From: Abditibacteriota bacterium
Lineage (GTDB): Bacteria > Armatimonadota > UBA5829
NCBI GenBank assembly: GCA_017959625.1
Contig: JAGDAG010000071.1
Location: 1-11,838 of the forward strand
Length of the DNA: 11,838 nt
Direction of reading: 5' to 3'
Positions 6,471 through 11,838 of the stretch are shown here, piece after piece (within the stretch, counting starts at the first letter, position 1; the number at the start of each line of letters is the position of its first letter). Under the pieces are notes generated by a model. It saw nothing but the letters and a program-made list of their open reading frames with translations, searched no databases and had not been told where the DNA came from. A program made the translations under genes and the position numbers.

Positions 6471-7862
6471 ATGAGACTTGCATTAATACTTCTTTTTCTG
6501 ATGATATGTCTTTGTATCCCCGCCGACGCCCGGAAGGATATCACCTCTTCTCTCCAGGCGCAGGTCGACAAAAAGGGAAAGATCACTCTTCCGGACGGAG
6601 AGTTCTCTATCAGCCGTCCCGTCAAAGTCTATTCCGATACTTCAATAGAGGGAAGCGGCAAAACCGAGATAGTCGTTGACGGTTCCTTCAACGCCTTTGA
6701 GATATTCGACGGGGCGCCCGAAGGACGCATAAGCAGAGTCTCGGTATCCTCGCTAACGGTCAGATGCCCGTCTCCTTCGGCTGTTTCCGCAGTGTTCGCC
6801 AAATCGGTGGAAAGCCTTACGGTGGACGGGCTGAAAACCGAAAATATGGCGGGAGTAAGAGTAGAACACTTTGAAGCTGCGCGAAATAATCTGAATAAAA
6901 ACATAATAATAACAAACTGTTCCTTTTCGGGAAACAAGGCCCCCGTCCAGGGAATAGAGATCGACTGGACAGACACCTTCAGAATAGAGAACTGTACCGT
7001 GACCGGTTTTCTCCACGGGATACAATTCTGGGGCGGCGACAGCGACGTAAGAAGAGGCGGCCTGCATAAAAACATGGGTTTTCTGAAAAACGGCATCATC
7101 TCGGGATGCAGAGCGTCACACCATGAAGGCGGAGGCATCTGGGGCAGCATGGGCGAAAACATCAGGATAAAAAACTGCTCTGCCGAGGATTGCGGCGACG
7201 TGGGCATCGATTTTGAAGGCTGCACAAACTGTTCTGCCGAGGACTGCGCCGCTGCCGACTGCAAGAACGGCAACTACTCCACCTTTCAGTACTGCACCGG
7301 CAATATAGTATTCAGAAACTGCCGTTCCGTATTCAGCAAAGCCCAGACCGGTATCCTCGGCACCTGCCATTATTTCAACGGAAACGAAACTCAGGACACC
7401 GACTATCAAAGCGTGACCTTTGAGAACTGCAGGTTTCAAAGCCGGGTCTATTCGGTAATAAAACCGTGGCACAGCCTTCACTCGTTTACTCTTCGAAACT
7501 GTGTCCTCAAAAATACGGCCCTTGATACTGGGTCCAAGCGCCTTGATATACTCAGGGTGGAAGACAACGCCTTTACCTTTGACGAAGGAAACGCAGACCT
7601 TGCTGGGATATACGCAGCTATCGACACTCCGGTCTCCCGCAAAGCGCCTGTTCTTTTTGTCACCGGCAACACGCTGACAGCAAAACGGGGAGAGATCGGC
7701 ATCCGGCTTCTCAACAAGTCGTCTGCCGAAGTTTCCTTTGTGTGCCGCGGAAACGATATCCGCGGGTTCAAAGAAAAGCAGGCCGCCGAAAATGCGGGGA
7801 CGGGCGCTCTGACGGTTTACGGCTTTGAAGGAAGGACCGCAGGGGACGTTCGGACAGAATGA
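6471..7862 (+). CDS. Secreted right-handed beta-helix protein (pectate-lyase-like fold)
   Basis: This 463-residue protein has a type I signal peptide (1-20, cleavage after ADA), so it should be exported. Residues 23-75 (ITSSLQAQVDKKGKITLPDGEFSIS, then SDTSIEGSGKTEIVVDG) match the entry region of pectate-lyase-3-type beta-helix proteins. The middle carries repeated coils with Asn-Cys turns at N149-C150, N174-C175, N235-C236, N253-C254, N283-C284, N319-C320 and N343-C344. NCSAEDC occurs twice, 18 residues apart. It may cleave or bind polysaccharide, but I see no diagnostic catalytic set, so no activity is assigned. The ATG at 6471 gives the signal peptide but has no ribosome site: the preceding bases are the T tract of a terminator. 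I found no promoter either. The fold call is good; the function is unknown. Confidence 0.8.
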   Translation: MRLALILLFLMICLCIPADARKDITSSLQAQVDKKGKITLPDGEFSISRPVKVYSDTSIEGSGKTEIVVDGSFNAFEIFDGAPEGRISRVSVSSLTVRCPSPSAVSAVFAKSVESLTVDGLKTENMAGVRVEHFEAARNNLNKNIIITNCSFSGNKAPVQGIEIDWTDTFRIENCTVTGFLHGIQFWGGDSDVRRGGLHKNMGFLKNGIISGCRASHHEGGGIWGSMGENIRIKNCSAEDCGDVGIDFEGCTNCSAEDCAAADCKNGNYSTFQYCTGNIVFRNCRSVFSKAQTGILGTCHYFNGNETQDTDYQSVTFENCRFQSRVYSVIKPWHSLHSFTLRNCVLKNTALDTGSKRLDILRVEDNAFTFDEGNADLAGIYAAIDTPVSRKAPVLFVTGNTLTAKRGEIGIRLLNKSSAEVSFVCRGNDIRGFKEKQAAENAGTGALTVYGFEGRTAGDVRTE

Positions 7863-7875
7863 CCCGCAACAAACG

Positions 7876-7905
7876 TTGCTTTATACGGCGTAAATATGAT
7901 AAAAT
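7876..7905 (+). promoter_or_regulatory. glmM promoter (extended -10)
   Basis: TTGCTT at 7876-7881 and TAAAAT at 7900-7905 are 18 bases apart, with TGA directly before the -10. It lies just after the beta-helix gene stop, in an AT-rich gap, and gives glmM its own transcription start. Confidence 0.68.
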
Positions 7906-7951
7906 TTAATTAACAGCATAAAGTTTTATTATTAAAGAGGAAGGTTATATT

Positions 7952-9292
7952 TTGAGCAGATATTTCGGAACAGACGGTATCAGAGGCATCGCCAACTCTC
8001 AGCTTACGCCTCTCACCGCTTTCAAACTCGGCACCGCTTTAGGCAAATGGCTCGGAGAAACCGCCGAAAGGCCTGTGGTCGTCATAGGAAAAGACACGCG
8101 CATGTCGGGAGACCTGCTGGAAGGAGCCCTTACCGCAGGCCTGTGCAGCATGGGTACAGACGTGATCCCCGCCGGAGTGATAACCACCCCCGGCGTGGCG
8201 TTTCTGACCAGAGAATTCGATTTCCTTAAAGCGGGTATAGTGATCTCCGCATCCCATAACCCCATGACGGACAACGGGATCAAGGTATTTTCGGAAGCGG
8301 GCGGCAAGCTGCCGGACGAAGTCGAGGACAAGCTTGAAGACTATATGGACGCCTACAAGACCTTTGACCTTGTGGAAGGGGCAGCCGTAGGCCGGGTTCA
8401 ATACCGTCCGGATTTTCACGAGAAGTATATAGCGTTTCTTCGGAACGCCGTCCCCATAGATCTCTCGGATATGAAAATAGTTGTGGACTGCGCCAACGGA
8501 GCGTCAAGCGGTTATGCAAAAGAATTGTTTGAAAGCATGGGCGCAAAGGTGACGGCGATCAACGATGCGCCGGACGGCGTCAACATCAACCTTGGCTGCG
8601 GTTCTCTTCATCCCGAAGGGATGTGCAGCAAAGTGACCGAAACAGGTTCGGATATCGGCTTTGCTTTTGACGGAGACGCAGACAGGGTGATCATGTCCGA
8701 CAGCAAAGGAAGAGTGGTTGACGGCGACAGAATGATGGCGATATACGGCCTCAGCCGCAAAAGGCATTCGTCGCTGCCTGCGGATATGGTGGTAGGCACA
8801 GTGATGAGCAATATCGGCCTGGAAAAAGCCCTGTCCACCGAAGGCATCACGCTCCACCGCTCCAAAGTCGGAGACAGATACGTATCCGAAGACATGCACA
8901 AGTTCGGCGCCATCGTGGGAGGCGAAAAATCGGGGCATATAATGTTCCACGAGATCCTTCCCAGCGGAGACGGGATGCTTACGGCGCTTATGATAATGAA
9001 AGTCCTCAGGGACGAAAAAAAGCCTCTTTCAGAGCTTTCGGACGAGATCAAAGAATACCCGCAGCTCCTGGTCAACGTGCGTGTCGCAGACAAGACAGGC
9101 TGGGATACGGATCCCGAGATCGCAAAGGCTCTCGCCGCCGGAGAAAAACGGCTTGAAGGCAGAGGGCGGATAGTTTTGAGGCCCTCCGGCACCGAACAGC
9201 TTATAAGGGTCATGGCAGAAGGTCCCGATCAGAAAGAAGTGGACGAAGTTGTGAACAGCATAGCGGAAGCCATTAAAAAAGCCATGGGTTAA
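7952..9292 (+). CDS. glmM: Phosphoglucosamine mutase
   Basis: It interconverts glucosamine-6-phosphate and glucosamine-1-phosphate, a cytoplasmic step toward UDP-N-acetylglucosamine for peptidoglycan and other cell-surface polymers. The 446 residues match the usual length of about 445-450. The N terminus YFGTDGIRG is characteristic. The phosphoserine loop is ISASHNP (98-104), with S101 as the phosphorylated residue by family alignment. The metal loop is DGDADR (240-245), the sugar loop is GGEKSGH (323-329) and the phosphate-binding loop is RPSGTE (410-415). The start is TTG, supported by AGGAAGG at 7938-7944, seven bases upstream, and by the family N terminus beginning exactly there. It has its own promoter and terminator, so it is probably a single-gene transcript. 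Confidence 0.97.
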   Translation: MSRYFGTDGIRGIANSQLTPLTAFKLGTALGKWLGETAERPVVVIGKDTRMSGDLLEGALTAGLCSMGTDVIPAGVITTPGVAFLTREFDFLKAGIVISASHNPMTDNGIKVFSEAGGKLPDEVEDKLEDYMDAYKTFDLVEGAAVGRVQYRPDFHEKYIAFLRNAVPIDLSDMKIVVDCANGASSGYAKELFESMGAKVTAINDAPDGVNINLGCGSLHPEGMCSKVTETGSDIGFAFDGDADRVIMSDSKGRVVDGDRMMAIYGLSRKRHSSLPADMVVGTVMSNIGLEKALSTEGITLHRSKVGDRYVSEDMHKFGAIVGGEKSGHIMFHEILPSGDGMLTALMIMKVLRDEKKPLSELSDEIKEYPQLLVNVRVADKTGWDTDPEIAKALAAGEKRLEGRGRIVLRPSGTEQLIRVMAEGPDQKEVDEVVNSIAEAIKKAMG

Positions 9293-9305
9293 AACAAAAA
9301 AACGG

Positions 9306-9334
9306 AAGAGAAGGCAGCGCCTTCTCTTTTTTTT
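9306..9334 (+). terminator. glmM intrinsic terminator
   Basis: The stem AGAGAAGGC / GCCTTCTCT (9307-9315 with 9319-9327; A9306 can also pair) has a three-base loop and is followed by a run of eight T (9327-9334). It begins 13 bases after the glmM stop. Confidence 0.92.
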
Positions 9335-9335
9335 C

Positions 9336-9366
9336 AAAAAAAAGCGCAGCAAAGGCTGCGCTTTTT
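9336..9366 (-). terminator. Bidirectional terminator, mainly for infC-rpmI-rplT
   Basis: GCGCAGC (9344-9350) and GCTGCGC (9355-9361) form a GC-rich stem around a four-base loop. Eight A on the left and five T on the right extend the pairing to 12 bp. On the minus strand the hairpin ends in eight T, a strong terminator for rplT. On the plus strand it backs up the glmM terminator. Confidence 0.9.
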
Positions 9367-9387
9367 CGTCTGTCTGAAAATCAAAAT

Positions 9388-9744
9388 CTAACTATAGATC
9401 TCTTTTGCTCTGTTAACGAGAGCGGTAAAGGTCTCCGGATCGGCTATAGCGATCTCGGAAAACATTTTTCTGTCTATCTGTACGTTCAGCTTGGTCATAG
9501 CGGAAATGAATTTGCTGTACTGCATCCCGTTAAGCCTGCAAGCTGCATTTATCCTTGCGATCCAGATCCTGCGGAAATCACGTTTTCTGTTACGTCTGTC
9601 TCTGTAAGCATAATTACCGGATTTCATAACAGCTTCTTTAGCTGTTTTGAACAATCTGGATTTACCGCCCCAGTAACCCGAGGCGTCCTTAAGTATCCTG
9701 TGGTGACGCTTATGCGTCATGATTCCTCGCTTGACGCGTGGCAT
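9388..9744 (-). CDS. rplT: 50S ribosomal protein L20
   Basis: L20 binds 23S rRNA and is needed early in large-subunit assembly. At 118 residues it has the normal length, and the sequence is typical throughout: MPRVKRG, HHRILKDASGYWGGKSRLFK, and RDRRNRKRDFRRIWIARINAACR (about 48-70). AGAGGTAG lies about six bases before the ATG at 9744. It is the last gene of the infC-rpmI-rplT operon, followed by a strong terminator. The 48-base gap to rpmI holds a small six-pair hairpin with one bulge (9776-9793). L20 represses its own operon in well-studied bacteria; whether this hairpin is a target cannot be told from sequence. Confidence 0.98.
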   Translation of the reverse strand: MPRVKRGIMTHKRHHRILKDASGYWGGKSRLFKTAKEAVMKSGNYAYRDRRNRKRDFRRIWIARINAACRLNGMQYSKFISAMTKLNVQIDRKMFSEIAIADPETFTALVNRAKEIYS

Positions 9745-9792
9745 AATAAACTACCTCTTGAATTTCAAATGATTTACCGAAAGCAGTTCGGG

Positions 9793-9993
9793 TCACGCTA
9801 ACCCGGGGACCTGCTTCTTCACTACCTTGGCAAAGCCCTTGGAAACTCCACCCTTCTGAGAAAGCCTTCTGAGAGCAGACTTGCTTTTTGCCATCTTCAG
9901 ATGGTTCATCCCGGTGGTATTTCTCATGATCTTACCGGTACCGGACTTTGAAAATCTCTTGGCAGCAGTTTTACAAGTTTTCAGTTTTGGCAT
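9793..9993 (-). CDS. rpmI: 50S ribosomal protein L35
   Basis: This 66-residue basic protein of the large ribosomal subunit has the L35 pattern: MPKLKT, AAKRFSKSGTGKI (10-22) and LRRLSQKGGVS (42-52). One small oddity is KTCK where most L35 proteins have KTHK (Cys7 for His7). The ATG at 9993 follows the infC stop by 11 bases, with GAGAGG seven bases upstream, so the ribosome site overlaps the infC stop region. The position between infC and rplT is the classical order. Confidence 0.97.
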   Translation of the reverse strand: MPKLKTCKTAAKRFSKSGTGKIMRNTTGMNHLKMAKSKSALRRLSQKGGVSKGFAKVVKKQVPGLA

Positions 9994-10004
9994 ATCTAAC
10001 CTCT

Positions 10005-10526
10005 CTAATCTGTCGGAGCAAGTATCATATTCATAAACTTTCCTTCCATGGAAGGAGCCTTTTCTAATTTGCCCGAACCGGATTCAACAATGATACGCGA
10101 AAGCTTTTCAAGCTGCGCGACAGCGATCTCCGGATGGGTGGCCTCGCGGCCTCGGAACATGAGCGATACTTTGACCTTGTTGCCCTGACCGAGAAACTTT
10201 TTGGCGGCGTTGACTTTGACGTCAAAGTCTTGTTCTTCGATGTGAGGCCGGAACTTAATGGTTTTGATATCGACCTGTTTCTGTTTCTTTGCCGCTTCTT
10301 TTTTCCGTTTTCCCTGGTCGTACTTGAATTTGCCGTAATCCATCACACGGCAAACGGGAGGATCGGCATGAGGAGCTATCTCAATGAGATCCAACCCTTT
10401 CTCCCTGGCATATTGAAGCGCATCGCGGACGGATACTATACCCATCTGCTCATCATCGGCGCCGATCAGACGGATCTGGGGCGCTCTGATACGCTCGTTT
10501 ATGTTGAGTTCCTTTTCTTTAGATAT
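10005..10526 (-). CDS. infC: Translation initiation factor IF-3 (probable non-AUG start)
   Basis: IF3 binds the 30S subunit, keeps it apart from 50S and checks start-codon fidelity. The N domain (NERIRAPQIRLIG, then GLDLIEIAPHADPPVCRVMDYGKFKYDQGKRKKEAAKKQK) and the C domain (VDIKTIKFRPHIEEQDFDVKV through FRGREATHPEIA to KFMNMILAPTD) are both complete. The only in-frame ATG, at 10589, would add 21 residues (MSPRSPNLSVALQFYVLWSK plus I) unlike IF3, and its AAGGA abuts the ATG. A GGAG at 10537-10534 is well placed for ATA at 10526 (7-base spacing) or ATC at 10529 (4-base spacing). Either gives 173-174 residues beginning (M)SKEKEL or (M)ISKEKEL, as expected for the family. Rare starts on infC are the known basis of IF3 self-repression. 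It is the first gene of infC-rpmI-rplT. Confidence 0.93.
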   Translation of the reverse strand: MSKEKELNINERIRAPQIRLIGADDEQMGIVSVRDALQYAREKGLDLIEIAPHADPPVCRVMDYGKFKYDQGKRKKEAAKKQKQVDIKTIKFRPHIEEQDFDVKVNAAKKFLGQGNKVKVSLMFRGREATHPEIAVAQLEKLSRIIVESGSGKLEKAPSMEGKFMNMILAPTD

Positions 10527-10533
10527 GATCTTA

Positions 10534-10537
10534 CTCC
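10534..10537 (-). promoter_or_regulatory. Ribosome binding site that decides the infC start
   Basis: GGAG on the minus strand lies inside the would-be N-terminal extension, 7 bases before ATA (10526-10524) and 4 before ATC (10529-10527). Other genes here (topA, lipoprotein, GH2) use GGAG about six bases before ATG. This spacing favours the ATA. Confidence 0.6.
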
Positions 10538-10643
10538 ATAATACATAAAATTGCAGCGCAACGGAAAGATTCGGAGAACGAGGGGACATTCCTTCATCTC
10601 TGCAAGACGCTTGGGGGCATAAGAATGCAGCCGTTTTGCCGTA

Positions 10644-10669
10644 AATGTGAAACGTTTGTATTTCACATT
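10644..10669. repeat. 26-bp palindrome at the infC transcription start
   Basis: AATGTGAAA (10644-10652) and TTTCACATT (10661-10669) are perfect 9-base inverted arms around an 8-base centre. The repeat begins six bases downstream of the infC -10 hexamer, so it covers the predicted +1. It could be an operator for a dimeric repressor or, in RNA, a hairpin at the very 5' end. The symmetry is seen; the role is inferred. The rest of the leader down to the infC start shows only weak pairing and no convincing upstream ORF. Confidence 0.6.
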
Positions 10670-10674
10670 ACTAT

Positions 10675-10703
10675 ATTATACCACAATACCGGACGTTTTT
10701 AAA
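10675..10703 (-). promoter_or_regulatory. Promoter of infC-rpmI-rplT (extended -10)
   Basis: On the minus strand TATAAT lies at 10680-10675 with TGG directly before it. A weak -35, TTTAAA (10703-10698), is 17 bases upstream. It gives a leader of about 140 bases before the inferred infC start. It diverges from the kinase promoter at 10757-10765. Confidence 0.65.
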
Positions 10704-10756
10704 GGTTTACCGCTAAAAAAAAGAGATTTTTTTGTACTGCACAAAAACTGCCTTTG

Positions 10757-10765
10757 TGATATAAT
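10757..10765 (+). promoter_or_regulatory. Promoter of the PfkB kinase gene (extended -10)
   Basis: TATAAT at 10760-10765 is directly preceded by TGA. No good -35 is seen at the normal distance (CTGCAC at 10737-10742 is poor), so this looks like a promoter carried by its extended -10. GGAGG at 10789-10793 and the ATG at 10799 follow. Confidence 0.6.
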
Positions 10766-10798
10766 ATAAACGGACTAACACAATTACCGGAGGATCAA

Positions 10799-11767
10799 AT
10801 GACAGACGTAGTATGTCTCGGCGAACTTCTTATCGACTTCACTACCCTTAACAGCGGCGAAAGCGTGATCGACAGCGAATGCTTTACAAAAAATGCCGGC
10901 GGCTCGCCCGCCAATACCTGCGTGGGAGTCGCGGCCCTGGGAGGATCCAGCGCTTTCCTGGGAAAGGTGGGCAACGATTCCTTTGGCAAGTTTTTATACA
11001 AGACCCTCAAAGACAAGGGCGTAAACGTTTCCGGACTGCGGCTTTCCGGCAAAGCCATGACCAAGCTGGCTTTTGTGGATAACATCACGCCGGACGACCG
11101 GAGTTTTATCTTTTACGGCAAACCCTCTGCAGACGAGCTATACGATACCGACGATCTGGAAACCGGCATCATATCCGACAGCAAAGTATTCCATTTCGGT
11201 TCCATCGCCCTGGTAAACGACTGCGTATACAGCGCCGCCGTAAGGGCGGCGGGCATAGCCCGCGCCAAAGGCGCTCTTATAAGCTACGACCCCAACATCC
11301 GCCTGAACATGTGGCCAAGCGAAGCCGCGGCAAAACAGCGGACGGCCGAATGCCTTAAAATGGCGGATATAGTAAAAATGTCCGACGAAGAAATGGAGAT
11401 CGCCACCGGGACCAACGACATAAACGAAGCCCTGGATATCCTCAGCCTTATGGTAGTGAAGATCGCAGTCATAACCCAGGGCAGCAAGGGCGTTTCCTAC
11501 CGCTGGGGCTCCCTGAAGGGGTTCGTTCCCGCTTATGACGTAGTATCCGCCGACGCCACTGGGGCCGGGGATTCCTTTGCCGCCGGCCTTTTGTTCCAGA
11601 TCGCCCGGCAGAACAAGCCTGTGGACCAATACGACGAAGCCCTTGTCCGTGGAGTGATCGCTTTTGCGGCAAAGGTCGCCGCCATAGTGGTGACAAAACA
11701 GGGCGCGATACCCGCCATGCCGTCCTTTGAGGAAGTGGCTGCGGCCGATATCAAACTGAAGGAATAG
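10799..11767 (+). CDS. PfkB-family sugar kinase, fructokinase-like
   Basis: This 322-residue cytoplasmic kinase probably transfers phosphate from ATP to a sugar, most likely fructose. The N terminus VVCLGELLIDF is typical. NAGGSPANTCVGVAALGG (32-49) is the first PfkB signature and sugar-contacting loop. LGKVGNDSFG (54-63) follows, and YDPNIRLNMW (163-172) resembles the fructokinase DPNxRxxLW block. DATGAGDSFAAGL (252-264) is the second signature, with catalytic base D258 and the anion hole GAGD. The ATG has GGAGG five bases upstream. It stands alone between its own promoter and terminator. Ribokinase, KdgK or another PfkB substrate cannot be excluded, so no symbol is given. Confidence 0.9.
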   Translation: MTDVVCLGELLIDFTTLNSGESVIDSECFTKNAGGSPANTCVGVAALGGSSAFLGKVGNDSFGKFLYKTLKDKGVNVSGLRLSGKAMTKLAFVDNITPDDRSFIFYGKPSADELYDTDDLETGIISDSKVFHFGSIALVNDCVYSAAVRAAGIARAKGALISYDPNIRLNMWPSEAAAKQRTAECLKMADIVKMSDEEMEIATGTNDINEALDILSLMVVKIAVITQGSKGVSYRWGSLKGFVPAYDVVSADATGAGDSFAAGLLFQIARQNKPVDQYDEALVRGVIAFAAKVAAIVVTKQGAIPAMPSFEEVAAADIKLKE

Positions 11768-11772
11768 CGTTT

Positions 11773-11804
11773 CGGGGCTGCTTTACGCAGCCCTGTTTTT
11801 TTTT
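11773..11804 (+). terminator. Intrinsic terminator after the PfkB kinase
   Basis: GGGCTGC (11775-11781) and GCAGCCC (11787-11793) form a seven-pair stem around a five-base loop, followed closely by a run of nine T (11796-11804). It starts six bases after the kinase stop. The remaining 34 bases to the window end show nothing recognisable. Confidence 0.92.
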
Positions 11805-11838
11805 GGAACAAACAAACAGCCGTATCTTCAGACGGGCA

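Noticed and set aside
7171..7250. NCSAEDC duplication as a possible mobile or recombinational repeat
   Set aside because: The two DNA copies differ at synonymous positions and fit the coil periodicity of a beta-helix, so this is protein-level repetition.
6629..7273. Minus-strand open frame of 214 codons inside the beta-helix gene
   Set aside because: The plus strand has a signal peptide and repeated coil pattern; the minus frame is a Ser/Pro-rich antisense product without motifs.
9336..9366. Inverted repeat between glmM and rplT as a possible attachment site or small RNA
   Set aside because: The stem with A and T tracts between two convergent genes is fully explained as a bidirectional terminator.
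10590..10668. Possible upstream ORF (MPPSVLQR) or L20-type leader RNA before infC
   Set aside because: The short frame has no ribosome site, and I could not find the extended paired structure expected of a known ribosomal leader.

Overview
This window is mostly ordinary bacterial housekeeping DNA, with four groups of genes on alternating strands. Coding density is high. Shine-Dalgarno sequences are mostly GGAG or AGGAGG type, and the genes carry sigma-A/sigma-70-like promoters. Five of the six promoters I can place have an extended -10 (TGn directly before the -10 hexamer). The gene content suggests an anaerobic or gut/sediment-type heterotroph: a beta-mannosidase-like enzyme, a fructokinase-like kinase, a DUF1638 protein, a secreted beta-helix protein and a PrsA-like lipoprotein. 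I cannot assign a phylum from sequence alone. I see no insertion sequences, tRNA or rRNA genes, CRISPR arrays or phage genes.

Region 1 (1-5320, minus strand). From the topA promoter the order is topA (DNA topoisomerase I), a DUF1638 protein and a membrane-anchored metallophosphoesterase. The coding regions overlap by 8 and 4 nt, so the three are very probably one translationally coupled operon. After an 83-bp gap that contains a promoter but no visible terminator comes a GH2 beta-mannosidase-like gene, cut by the window edge.

Region 2 (5386-9334, plus strand). A promoter divergent from topA drives a PrsA/SurA-like lipoprotein, which ends in a textbook UUCG-loop terminator. A secreted, cysteine-rich right-handed beta-helix protein starts only a few bases after that terminator and has no visible ribosome binding site. 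glmM (phosphoglucosamine mutase, TTG start) follows with its own promoter and terminator.

Region 3 (9336-10703, minus strand). The translation operon infC-rpmI-rplT converges on glmM and ends in a strong bidirectional terminator. infC appears to use a non-AUG start (ATA or ATC), as in the classical IF3 autoregulation system. A 26-bp palindrome lies at its predicted transcription start.

Region 4 (10760-11804, plus strand). A single PfkB-family, fructokinase-like gene has its own promoter and terminator.

I found no convincing new multi-gene system. The items most worth following are the topA-DUF1638-phosphoesterase coupling, the infC start and leader, the uniform extended -10 promoters, and the beta-helix gene lacking initiation signals.
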